Below are positions 1 through 7,092 of a DNA stretch of 16,885 nucleotides, piece after piece. A program made the position numbers and the translations under genes. Origin of the DNA: CAYOXX01 sp964408025 (lineage in GTDB: Bacteria; Acidobacteriota; DATKUA01). A model generated the notes under the pieces. That model was not told where the DNA came from, did no database searches, and saw only the letters and a program-made list of their open reading frames with translations. How positions within the stretch are numbered: position 1 is the first letter of the stretch; each line of letters begins with the position of its first letter. The DNA is taken from positions 1 to 16,885 of the forward strand of contig CAYOXX010000073.1 in the NCBI GenBank assembly GCA_964408025.1, written 5' to 3'.

Positions 1-117
1 TTTGAAATGGGTAAAATCCCGAATGAAGTTTTTGCCGGGCCGTCAGGAATGTCTGCATTACCGGGTATCAGACTATGTTGTTAATTGAAGACGTGGCATT
101 CAAGATTAGTGCATAAA

Positions 118-154
118 AGCGCCGGGAAACAGGCCAACGCGGTCTCCCGGCGCT
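118..154 (-). terminator. Hairpin terminator after the M16 peptidase pair
   Basis: A perfect 10-bp inverted repeat (AGCGCCGGGA at 118-127, TCCCGGCGCT at 145-154) encloses a 17-nt loop, 21 bp past the stop codon of the minus-strand M16 partner gene. Read on the minus strand the stem is followed by TTTATG, a short T-rich tail. The position and GC-rich stem fit a Rho-independent terminator. The tail is weak, so termination efficiency is uncertain. Confidence 0.6.
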
Positions 155-175
155 CGATCAAGTCGCTTATCCCGC

Positions 176-1696
176 TTAATTCTCCAGGACCTCCATGATG
201 CTGATTATGGTGACGTTCTCCGGGCTGACATTAATGGGGTAGGCCTCGATTTCCAGGTCCTCGGCCAGCACCTCCGCGGGCTTCTCGCTCTCGTAGGTGA
301 TCGGGCTCGGCTCGTTGCCGACCAGCGCATCGCGCAGCGACTCGGCGTCGCGTGTGATGAAGACCACCCACATGTCGCGGCACTGCAGGTGCCTGCGGAT
401 GGCATCGTTTACGTCGTCCAGCGTCAGCGCCGCCAGCTCCGGCCTGATGCGCTCGAGATGGCTGCCTTCGAGACCGTAGAAGAGGTCGTCCAGCCGGTAG
501 CCGAGGCGGTGGCTGACAGTCGAGCCGTAGTTGACTGTGTAGTTGTGCAGGAAGCTGCGCGTCAGCTCCAACTGCTCTTCAGTGAGGCCGTTCTCGATCA
601 GCAACTGCAGCTCGCGCAGCGCCGCGCGGAAAGCAAAGAGCCGGTGCTCGTTGCGCACCGGGCGGATCCAGACCTGGAACATCTGCTGGCGGCGCGAGAC
701 GTTTACGGGTGGCATGGTGGTGCGGTGGCCCGTCGGGAAGGCCTCGATGTAGCTGTAGTCGCCGTAGTTCATGCCTCGGATCTCGCGGATCACCTGGTAG
801 AGGCGGCTCGACGAGTTGCGGTGCTCCCCCAGCCACGAGTTGGCCAGCATCATGGCGTAGAAGTCGGCGTCGGAGCGCAGCAGCGAGATCGGGTAGCCGA
901 AGCTGATGGCCGTGACGTCGGTGTCCTTCTCCACGATCAGCACCTGCATGCCCTCGATCGGCCGCGGCTCAGGCGCCGGAACCGGCTCCGGCTCGCCCTC
1001 GGGCAGGGCCTCGAAGTCGGCCGCCACCCGCTCGGCGAAGCCCTCGGGGTAGCCGCCGCCCAGACCGACCACAACGTTGCCGCGCCTGTAGTGGGTGCTG
1101 TAGAAGCTGCGCACGTCGTCGAGCGTGAGCTCGGCGACCGAGCCGACGTAGCCCTCTTCGGGCGCCTCGAAGGCCGTGCCCCGGAAGACCTCGCGGCTGA
1201 GCAGCTCCTTGCCGAGCTCCTCGTCGCTGGAGAAGCGGCGCACGCGCTCGACGTAATTCGAATGCTGCGCGTGCAGCCGGTTAAAATCCTGCTCGGCGAA
1301 AGCCGGTGACAGGATCGCCTGGCGCAGAAGCTCGTAGTACTCCTCCAGGTTGTCGCGGTGCACGGTGCCGGAGAAGACGGTCATCTCCTTGTCCACAGAG
1401 ACGCCGTAGCCGGCCGCCATCGGGTAGAGAAGCTCGAGGATGCGGTCGTAGGGGTTCTCCGTCGTCGAGCCCTCCGCGAGCATCCCGGCAGTCAGCACCG
1501 CCAGGCCCTCCTTACCCTCAGGGTCGCTCTGCGAGCCGACATCGAACCAGATGCGGAAGGCGACGTAGGGCGACCCCTGCTCGGGCATCAGCACGGTCGC
1601 CGGCCCCTCGATATCCTGCCCGCCGAAGCCGAGCAGGAAGAGCGACCCGGCGAGGATCAACGAAAAAACAATTGCTGGGCGTGCCATGGCTGTCAC
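176..1696 (-). CDS. M16 family peptidase-like protein without the HxxEH zinc site (partner subunit)
   Basis: This 506-residue protein has an N-terminal hydrophobic segment (about residues 5-25) that looks like an uncleaved or cleavable export signal, followed by M16 N- and C-terminal domains. At the place where active M16 enzymes carry HxxEH, residues 67-71 read VLTAG, so the zinc ligands and catalytic Glu are gone. The C-terminal domain keeps the family motif RLYQVIREIRGMNYGDYS near residues 295-313, with the Arg and Tyr that pair with substrate in two-chain M16 peptidases. The GTG start overlaps the stop of the upstream HxxEH gene by 4 bases (GTGA), which implies translational coupling. I infer that it is the non-catalytic half of a heterodimeric periplasmic or membrane-anchored peptidase. 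The substrate is unknown. An ATG three codons downstream is an alternative start. Confidence 0.88.
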   Translation of the reverse strand: MTAMARPAIVFSLILAGSLFLLGFGGQDIEGPATVLMPEQGSPYVAFRIWFDVGSQSDPEGKEGLAVLTAGMLAEGSTTENPYDRILELLYPMAAGYGVSVDKEMTVFSGTVHRDNLEEYYELLRQAILSPAFAEQDFNRLHAQHSNYVERVRRFSSDEELGKELLSREVFRGTAFEAPEEGYVGSVAELTLDDVRSFYSTHYRRGNVVVGLGGGYPEGFAERVAADFEALPEGEPEPVPAPEPRPIEGMQVLIVEKDTDVTAISFGYPISLLRSDADFYAMMLANSWLGEHRNSSSRLYQVIREIRGMNYGDYSYIEAFPTGHRTTMPPVNVSRRQQMFQVWIRPVRNEHRLFAFRAALRELQLLIENGLTEEQLELTRSFLHNYTVNYGSTVSHRLGYRLDDLFYGLEGSHLERIRPELAALTLDDVNDAIRRHLQCRDMWVVFITRDAESLRDALVGNEPSPITYESEKPAEVLAEDLEIEAYPINVSPENVTIISIMEVLEN

Positions 1697-3039
1697 CTTC
1701 CCTCCTCTTCCGTTTCCATCGTCAGCGTCACCACCGTCTTGGCGTCGTCGACGAGGAACGAGCGCGCCGCGCTCCGGATATCCTCGGGAGTGATCTGGGC
1801 TACGGTGCGGTAGTAGTCCTCGACCGCCTCGATGCCGCCGGTGTTGATCACCTGAGCGAGCAGCGAGAAGGCCACGCCTCGCGCCGTCTCCAGGCCCATG
1901 AGGAACTCGTAGCGCATGCGGCGCTTGGTGTTCTCCAGCAGCTCGGCGTCGCAGAGCTCGTCGCGGAAGCGGGCCGCTGTCGCCTCGATCTCCTCCCTCA
2001 CCCCGGCCACGTCGGCGGGGTTTGTGACGATCGCTGAGACGGAGGCCAGGTACGGGTCGCGCTGCAAATCAAAGTCCTCAAACAGCGCTTGCACGCGCTG
2101 CTCCTGCAGCACCAGCCGCCTGTAGATGTCGGAGTTGGAGCCGAAGGCGATCCGCCCCAGGATCTGGCAGGCGACAGCCTCGCGGCTCGTCGCGCTCCAG
2201 GCCGGCGCCTTGTAGGCGACTGCCAGCCAGGGGAGCGTGCGCCCGGAGAAGGACGCCTCCGCCTCGCGGGAGCCCTCCTGCGGCGGCTCGGCTGAGATCT
2301 CGGGCGGCGTGTAGCCCGGCTCCCAGCCGGAGTAGTAGCGCCGCAGCAGCGACTCGGCCGCGTCGGCGTCGAAGTCGCCGACCAGCAGCAGCACGCAGTT
2401 CTCGGGCCGGTAGTAGCGCCGGAAGAACGACCGGCTGTAGTCGTACTCGTCGGGCATCGCCAGCACGTCGGCCTCGAAGCCGATAGTCGTATGCTTGTAG
2501 GTGTGGAGATCGAAGGCGGTGTCGCGCAGCGTCTCGTAGAGCACCGAGAAGGGATTCGCGCGCCCCTGGTAGAATTCGCCTATCACCGCCCCGGTCTCCG
2601 TCCGGAACGCCGCCTCGGCGTAACTGAGGTTCATGAAGCGGTCGCTCTCCAGATCCATCAACCGCTCGAGCGCGTCGCCGGCGGCCACAATGTAGTAGCA
2701 GGTGAAGTCGGACGACGTGAAGGCGTTGCTGTCGGCGCCGATGCGGGTCAGGATCTGGTCGTAGACGGTGCTGGGATACCTCTCGGTGCCCCGGAACATC
2801 ATGTGCTCGCACAGGTGGGCGTAGCCGGAGTGGCCCGGCTCCCACTCGTCGCGGCTGCCGGTGCGCACAAGCGTAACGAACGCCACCTGACCCGGGCCGC
2901 CGGCGTCGATCAGGTACGCCTTGAAGCCGTTCTCCAGCTCGACCAGGCGGTAAGGGAACGGGAAGATCGCCTCCTCTTCCTGCGCCGCTGCCGGCGTGGC
3001 GAACGTCAGGAACAGGAGAATCGGAATAATAAACCTCAT
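1693..3039 (-). CDS. M16 family zinc metallopeptidase, catalytic subunit
   Basis: This 448-residue protein starts with a clear Sec signal peptide (about residues 1-19, ending in AAA-Q), so it should act outside the cytoplasm. The inverted zinc motif is HLCEH: His75 and His79 are ligands and Glu78 is the catalytic base. Glu155, in VIGEF 76 residues after His79, fits the third zinc ligand of the family. The C-terminal M16 domain follows, but where an Arg/Tyr pair is expected it reads LQEQRVQALFEDF without the Tyr. The downstream gene supplies that pair, so the two probably form one enzyme. The ATG start is preceded by AGGGAGG about 9 nt upstream, and a sigma70-like promoter lies 50-80 bp further up. 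Its length matches single-unit bacterial M16B chains. The peptide substrate cannot be read from sequence. Confidence 0.93.
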   Translation of the reverse strand: MRFIIPILLFLTFATPAAAQEEEAIFPFPYRLVELENGFKAYLIDAGGPGQVAFVTLVRTGSRDEWEPGHSGYAHLCEHMMFRGTERYPSTVYDQILTRIGADSNAFTSSDFTCYYIVAAGDALERLMDLESDRFMNLSYAEAAFRTETGAVIGEFYQGRANPFSVLYETLRDTAFDLHTYKHTTIGFEADVLAMPDEYDYSRSFFRRYYRPENCVLLLVGDFDADAAESLLRRYYSGWEPGYTPPEISAEPPQEGSREAEASFSGRTLPWLAVAYKAPAWSATSREAVACQILGRIAFGSNSDIYRRLVLQEQRVQALFEDFDLQRDPYLASVSAIVTNPADVAGVREEIEATAARFRDELCDAELLENTKRRMRYEFLMGLETARGVAFSLLAQVINTGGIEAVEDYYRTVAQITPEDIRSAARSFLVDDAKTVVTLTMETEEEGR

Positions 3040-3087
3040 CGGACATTTACCTCCCTGGATGATTATCAGGACAACACCACTACGCGT

Positions 3088-3116
3088 ATTCTATAGCTAG
3101 CCCCTGCCCGTGACAA
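3088..3116 (-). promoter_or_regulatory. Sigma70-like promoter for the M16 peptidase operon
   Basis: Read on the minus strand, TTGTCA (3116-3111) and TAGAAT (3093-3088) are separated by exactly 17 bp. Each hexamer matches the sigma70 consensus at five of six positions. Transcription would start near 3081 and give a leader of about 40 nt with an AGGGAGG ribosome-binding site. No operator-like repeat is evident. Confidence 0.6.
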
Positions 3117-3217
3117 CAGATTACGGCTCGCCCGTTGCTATCTCTTCAGTCGCGGAATACAAACACGATCCCAGATGAGAACACAACTCGAGTGCGGCTT
3201 GCCAAGCCGGCCGTCCA

Positions 3218-3315
3218 GCGGCGCGGGCGCGCGGCCCATCAGGTAGTGCAGCGAGCGGTCGGGGACCGCCATCAGCGCGTTCAATACGTCGCTGAAGGTC
3301 CAGACCAGGTCGAAG
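3218..3315 (-). pseudogene. Relic of the 3' end of a second AGCS Na+/amino-acid symporter gene
   Basis: Positions 3220-3262 align with 3994-4036 and 3265-3313 with 4087-4135 of the intact AGCS gene, in the same orientation. By my count there are 8 mismatches in 92 aligned bases, and the offset changes from 774 to 822, which is an in-frame 48-bp deletion. Translated on the minus strand it reads DLVWTFSDVLNALMAVP and then LMGRAPAP, against DLVWAFSDVMNALMAVP and LMGRAPAP in the intact protein. An in-frame TAA (3324-3326) lies four codons before the homologous part, and the frame ends at TAG (3138-3140). The rest of a transporter is missing. I read it as what is left of a tandem paralogue, not an expressed gene. 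Confidence 0.8.
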
Positions 3316-3463
3316 CGTCTTGTTTACCGACGCTCCGGATTTTCACTCGACGGTGCGCCGATATTTCTCTACTATCGGTAACATCAAGAATCTCATTGCT
3401 CACAATGCCGGTGTTGTCTGCCTCCACGTGATACCACCGGCGAGAAACTGCAAGGAGGATGTT

Positions 3464-3805
3464 ATGAAACGCGCCATCGTAGCCGTCGGAATTCTGGTTC
3501 TTGCCTTTTCCGTGACAGCTCTTGCGGAGAGTGATGCCTACTTCAGCAAAGCCGATATCGACCAGATTATCGTTCGGGAGTTCGGAAGTTACTATGAGGT
3601 CATCGTTCTCCTGAAGTCACCGGTAAACGGTTTCGACGGCTTTTACTTCACCGACTACGCGAACTTGCAGGAAGCCCTCGCCTTCGGTGATATGTTCCGC
3701 CGAGGCCGCATTAAGGGTGTCCGGCATTACGACGAGGGTTCTGGACATACCGCCTGGTGGGGTAGTAACAAGATTTCCGTCATCCACAGTTACTACCTCA
3801 AGTAG
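3464..3805 (+). CDS. Small secreted protein of unknown function
   Basis: This 113-residue protein was not recognised. The ATG at 3464 is chosen because AAGGAGG (3452-3458) precedes it at ideal distance and because a textbook Sec signal peptide begins there: MKR, a hydrophobic core, and a cleavage site after ALA at about residue 21. An upstream in-frame ATG at 3320 would bury the signal and is rejected. The mature part of about 92 residues has no cysteine, is rich in aromatic residues (Tyr, Phe, two adjacent Trp in HTAWWG) and ends in SVIHSYYLK. Alternating hydrophobic stretches such as YYEVIVLLK suggest a small beta-rich fold, which is only an inference. It is alone on the plus strand between an AGCS gene relic and the intact AGCS gene, and its base composition is more A+T-rich than its neighbours. 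It could be a recent arrival. Confidence 0.75.
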   Translation: MKRAIVAVGILVLAFSVTALAESDAYFSKADIDQIIVREFGSYYEVIVLLKSPVNGFDGFYFTDYANLQEALAFGDMFRRGRIKGVRHYDEGSGHTAWWGSNKISVIHSYYLK

Positions 3806-3971
3806 GACCTGACCGCTGATCAAATAGCTCTCTATCCGCCCCTCGGTTTGGGGTAAGGTATATCTGATTCGCGGTGGCGTGGCGTCATCTGCAACGGTCC
3901 AACCACTTCCACACTGAATAGCGGCTGAGATACCGATCTTAGCCCAAGCCGGGGACTAATGAGCACTGCAT

Positions 3972-5435
3972 CTAACGCTCCGGCTCCTCCGGTGGCGCGG
4001 GCGCGCGGCCCATCAGGAAGGGCAGCGTGCGGTCGGTCTCGCGCTTGATCACCAGCGAGAGGAAGAGCAGGCCGACCAGGTTGGGCACCGCCATCAGGGC
4101 ATTCATGACGTCGCTGAAGGCCCAGACCAGGTCGAGCGTGGCGACCGCGCCGTACCAGATCATGATGCAGAAGAGGACTCTGTAGGGCGTGACGGAGCGG
4201 CGGCCGAAGAGAAACTCGACGCTCTTCTGGCCGTAGTAGCTCCAGCCCAGCAGCGTCGAGTAGGCGAAGAACACCAGCCCGAAGGCGACCACCTCGTCGC
4301 CCAGGCCCCAGGGAGTCAGCTTGGCGAAGGCGGCCGTGGTCAGCTCGGCGCCGTCGAGGCCGGTGGTCCAGAGGCCGCTGGCGATGATCACGAATCCGGT
4401 GACGCTGCAGACGACCAGCGTGTCGATGAAAGTCTGGGTCATCGAGACCAGCGCCTGCGTGGCGGGGTACCTGGTCTTGGCGGCCGCGGCGGCGATGCCG
4501 GCGCTGCCCAGGCCGCTCTCGTTGCTGAAGACGCCCCTGGACACGCCCGCCTGGACCGTTTTCATTACCATGGCGCCCAGGAAGCCGCCCGCGGCAGCGG
4601 TGCCGGTGAAGGCGCTGCCGACCACGAGCGCGAAGATATCCGGCACAAGTTGGATGTTGGCGGCCAGTACGAAGAGCCCGGCGCCCAAGTAGCCGACGAT
4701 CATGAAGGGCACGATGGTCGAGGTGACGCGTGCGATGCTCTTGATCCCACCCAGGATCACGAGCCCGGTCATCAGCGCCAGAACCCCGCCGACGATGAAG
4801 TTAAAGATGAAAACTGTGCTTACCTCCAAGCCGAGTGAGGCGCGTACCGATTCGAGGAAACCGGTTACCGCCGGCATCCTTCCGATTGTCGACTCGAGGC
4901 CGTCGGCCACCGAGTTGGCCTGCACCATATTGCCGATGCCGAAACTGGCGACTACTGCGAAGAGTGCGAAGGCCGCGGCCAGCAGCGGCTGGCGCAGGCC
5001 GTCGCGCAGGTAGTACATCGGCCCGCCCGAGGGGACCCCGTCCTTGTCGATGGTGCGGTAGCGGCAGGAGAGTATCGCCTCCGAATACTTGGTGGCCATG
5101 CCGACCAGGCCGGTGATCCACATCCAGAACAGCGCCCCCGGGCCGCCGGCGAAGATGGCGGTAGCCACGCCGGCGATGTTGCCGGTGCCGACCGTGGCCG
5201 CCAGCGCCGTCATCAGTGCCTGGAAGTGGCTGATCGAGCCCGCCGCCTCGCCTTCTTCCTTACGCTTCACCAGCGCCAGCCAGAGCGAGCGTAGCAGCGT
5301 CCGGAACTGCAGCCCCCCGAGCAGCACCGTTAGGTAGAGGCCAGTGCCGACCAGCAGGAGCAGCATGAAGGGTCCCCAGGCGATCTCTCGGGCTAAGTTG
5401 AACCACTCGAGCAGTTGCGCGTGTAGTTCCGCCAT
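3972..5435 (-). CDS. AGCS family sodium:alanine/glycine-type amino-acid symporter
   Basis: This 487-residue integral membrane protein has about 10-11 hydrophobic segments, the usual size for the alanine-or-glycine:cation symporter family. Family landmarks are visible: ATVGTGNIAGVATAI and GGPGALFWMW (about residues 77-104), SGGPMYYLRDGL (about 135-147), and GVFSNESGLGSAG (about 300-312), which contains residues that line the substrate and sodium sites. It would import small neutral amino acids with Na+ across the inner membrane. The exact substrate is not readable. The ATG start has a GGGAGGGGAG ribosome-binding site and lies 27 bp after the flavodoxin-domain gene, so it is probably the last gene of that operon. 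A fragment of a second copy of its 3' end lies about 0.8 kb further downstream (3218-3315). I see no strong terminator after its stop. Confidence 0.95.
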   Translation of the reverse strand: MAELHAQLLEWFNLAREIAWGPFMLLLLVGTGLYLTVLLGGLQFRTLLRSLWLALVKRKEEGEAAGSISHFQALMTALAATVGTGNIAGVATAIFAGGPGALFWMWITGLVGMATKYSEAILSCRYRTIDKDGVPSGGPMYYLRDGLRQPLLAAAFALFAVVASFGIGNMVQANSVADGLESTIGRMPAVTGFLESVRASLGLEVSTVFIFNFIVGGVLALMTGLVILGGIKSIARVTSTIVPFMIVGYLGAGLFVLAANIQLVPDIFALVVGSAFTGTAAAGGFLGAMVMKTVQAGVSRGVFSNESGLGSAGIAAAAAKTRYPATQALVSMTQTFIDTLVVCSVTGFVIIASGLWTTGLDGAELTTAAFAKLTPWGLGDEVVAFGLVFFAYSTLLGWSYYGQKSVEFLFGRRSVTPYRVLFCIMIWYGAVATLDLVWAFSDVMNALMAVPNLVGLLFLSLVIKRETDRTLPFLMGRAPAPPEEPER

Positions 5436-5462
5436 CGGGCTCCCCTCCCGCTCGCCGGCAGC

Positions 5463-5993
5463 CTAGTGGACGGTCTCCCCTGTTTCCTCGCCCGCGCCGG
5501 CCAGCACCTTGCCGGCGAACTCGGCGCAGGCCTCTCGCGAGAGCGAGTCGTAGTTGTCGAGATCGACGCCCTTATTCTTGCTAATGCGGCGGAAGATCAT
5601 CCTGTAGAGGAAGTTGAGCTGCGAGAGGATCAGGCGGCCGCCGACGCCCATTCTCACGCGGGCACGCTTGAGCAGACCCTCATCGAAGGCGGACTGGAAA
5701 TCCTTCTCGATACCCTCGCCCTTCTCCAGGTGGGTGATGAAGAGGCAGAGGTCCTTGAAGACCAGCTTCTCTCGGTTCCGCTTGATGAAGCGCTCGAGCG
5801 GCGGATAGGCACTGCCGGCCATGATGCCGCTGCCGAGAACCACGGTCCCGTAGGCTTCTATATCGATCCCGGGAGAGGTTTTCAGGTCGACGAGGTCGCA
5901 GTCGGCGCCAAGCTCCTCGGAGATCCACTCCGCGGCCTGCCGCGCTGAGCCGCGCTTGCTGGCGTAGGCTACCAGTATCTTGTCTTCCGCCAC
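5463..5993 (-). CDS. Flavodoxin-domain protein, HemG-like (menaquinone-dependent protoporphyrinogen IX dehydrogenase family)
   Basis: This 176-residue protein is a single flavodoxin-fold domain. The N-terminal strand and phosphate loop, ILVAYASKRGSARQAAEWI (residues 5-23), correspond to the FMN-phosphate loop of Flavodoxin_5/HemG-type proteins. LGSGIMAGSAYPPLERFIKRN (about 53-74) and LCLFITHLEKGEG follow the pattern of that family. It most likely binds FMN and works in the cytoplasm as a small electron-transfer protein or dehydrogenase. A true HemG role in haem synthesis is not supported by context, since no haem genes are present. The start is GTG (5993-5991) behind GAGGGAGAGG. An ATG two bases upstream is out of frame. 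It sits between the PLP enzyme (52-bp gap) and the AGCS symporter (27-bp gap) in one probable operon. Confidence 0.85.
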   Translation of the reverse strand: MAEDKILVAYASKRGSARQAAEWISEELGADCDLVDLKTSPGIDIEAYGTVVLGSGIMAGSAYPPLERFIKRNREKLVFKDLCLFITHLEKGEGIEKDFQSAFDEGLLKRARVRMGVGGRLILSQLNFLYRMIFRRISKNKGVDLDNYDSLSREACAEFAGKVLAGAGEETGETVH

Positions 5994-6045
5994 ATCCCTC
6001 TCCCTCTAATAATCGCTGTCCGCCCGCTTCGCCGGGTACCTGGTT

Positions 6046-6936
6046 TCATTCCAGGTCGAAGAGAGCGGTGCTGAAGTAGCGCTCGCCGCGGTCGCCGAAA
6101 ATGATCACGACGTTGCCGCCGTCCATGCCCGCGGCCACGCGCCGGGCGGCGCAGAGCACCGCCCCGGAGCTGATGCCGGCTATCACTCCCTCGCTCGTCG
6201 CGATCTCCTTGGTGAAGCGCAGGGCGTCCTCTCCGGACACGCAGATCGTCTCGTCGATCAGGCCGCGGTCGTAGATCGGCGGCTGGTATGCCTCGCTCTC
6301 GTGCTTGAGGCCGTCGATGCCGCCCTGCGGGCCGACCGGCTCGACGGCGACGATGCGGGCGCCGATACCGTTGTCCTTGAGGTAGCGTGCGATGCCCATC
6401 AGGCAGCCGCCGGTGCCGAAGCCGGCCACGGCGCAGTCGACCTTGCCGTCGAGCTGCTCGACGATCTCGCGGCCGGTGCCGTGGTAGTGGGCCCAGACGT
6501 TGTCCTCGTTCTCGTTCTGGTCGATGTAGTAGTAGCGGTCCGGCTCGGCGGCCAAAAGTTCTTTGGCGGCGTAGATGTGGCTGTCGGGGTCGTCCTTGGT
6601 CGTCAGCACCAGGTCGGCGCCCCAGTAGCGCAGCATCTTGCGCCGCTCGATTGTCTTGTTCTCCAGCATGAACAGCTTCAGCTTGTAGCCCTTCACCGCG
6701 GCCACCATCCCCAGCGAGATTCCGGTGTTGCCGCTGGTCGCCTCGATGATCGTCATCCCGGGACGCAGCTCGCCGCGCTTCTCCGCCTCATCGATCATGT
6801 AGAGGGCTATGCGGTCCTTCAGCGAACCGGTGGGGTTGGCCAGCTCCAGCTTGGCCCAAAAGTCGACGCCCGCTTTCGGGCTCGAGCGCTTCAGCTTGAT
6901 CAGCGGCGTGTTGCCGACGCCGTCCAGGATATCCAT
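6046..6936 (-). CDS. Cysteine synthase family PLP-dependent enzyme (CysK/CysM type)
   Basis: This protein of about 296 residues has the full fold-type II PLP layout: GNTPLIKL near the N-terminus (residues 8-15), NPTGSLKDR with the Schiff-base lysine at Lys40, ATSGNTGIS (66-74) for the substrate carboxylate, GFGTGG for the PLP phosphate, and a C-terminal GDRGERYFST. It should condense an activated serine (O-acetyl- or O-phosphoserine) with sulfide to make cysteine, or a related beta-replacement. It has no CBS regulatory domain. I choose ATG at 6936 because GAGGTGA sits 8 nt before it. A GTG four codons upstream (6948) is possible but overlaps that ribosome-binding site. It is first in a likely operon with the flavodoxin-domain gene and the AGCS symporter. 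Which sulfur or amino donor it uses is unknown. Confidence 0.92.
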   Translation of the reverse strand: MDILDGVGNTPLIKLKRSSPKAGVDFWAKLELANPTGSLKDRIALYMIDEAEKRGELRPGMTIIEATSGNTGISLGMVAAVKGYKLKLFMLENKTIERRKMLRYWGADLVLTTKDDPDSHIYAAKELLAAEPDRYYYIDQNENEDNVWAHYHGTGREIVEQLDGKVDCAVAGFGTGGCLMGIARYLKDNGIGARIVAVEPVGPQGGIDGLKHESEAYQPPIYDRGLIDETICVSGEDALRFTKEIATSEGVIAGISSGAVLCAARRVAAGMDGGNVVIIFGDRGERYFSTALFDLE

Positions 6937-6995
6937 CGTGCGCGTCACCTCGTTATCGTTTTGGCCTCGGGGCCGCGTTCCGGCGCGGCCACCGA

Positions 6996-7024
6996 AGGAT
7001 ACGCCGACGGCGATAATCTTTCAA
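6996..7024 (-). promoter_or_regulatory. Sigma70-like promoter for the PLP enzyme-flavodoxin-AGCS operon
   Basis: Read on the minus strand, TTGAAA (7024-7019) and TATCCT (7001-6996) are 17 bp apart and match five and four of six consensus bases. The predicted start of transcription, near 6989, leaves a leader of about 50 nt before the GAGGTGA ribosome-binding site. It lies back to back with the plus-strand -10 candidate of the thioesterase gene. Confidence 0.5.
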
Positions 7025-7059
7025 CCGCGCAAGGCCAAGATATCCGGGCCGGCCTGGCG

Positions 7060-7065
7060 TATAAT
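7060..7065 (+). promoter_or_regulatory. Candidate -10 box (TATAAT) of the thioesterase gene
   Basis: An exact TATAAT in a very GC-rich stretch lies 28 bp before the ATG of the thioesterase gene and would give a leader of about 20 nt. No good -35 hexamer is found 16-18 bp upstream, so it would need an activator or another contact. Confidence 0.4.
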
Positions 7066-7092
7066 GCCGCCTCCGCAGGGAGGGAAGATCGT

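Larger units (their letters stand above)
3040..3463. other. Intergenic region between the M16 operon and the small secreted gene
   Basis: This 424-base stretch holds three things: the minus-strand M16 promoter (3088-3116), a decayed fragment of an AGCS transporter gene (3218-3315), and the leader of the plus-strand secreted protein. The right part is visibly richer in A+T than the flanking genes. I could not find a convincing -35/-10 pair for the plus-strand gene. TACTAT at 3370-3375 is the best -10 candidate, but it has no good -35. Confidence 0.5.

Noticed and set aside
1..84. Open frame from the left edge to TAA at 82-84 (27 codons), which could be the C-terminus of a plus-strand gene.
   Set aside because: Too short to judge, not recognised, and open in a window edge by chance is likely. 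No supporting feature.
389..1309. Long plus-strand open frame opposite the M16 partner gene, with similar long frames at 8557-9666 and 9937-11190 opposite the tricorn homologue gene.
   Set aside because: Antisense shadows of high-GC genes. Their products are Arg/Val/Ala-rich, match no family, and have no ribosome-binding sites.
3835..3860. Possible terminator after the small secreted gene (CCCC and GGGG around 3838-3853).
   Set aside because: Only a 4-bp stem and no T-run follows, so it is too weak to call.
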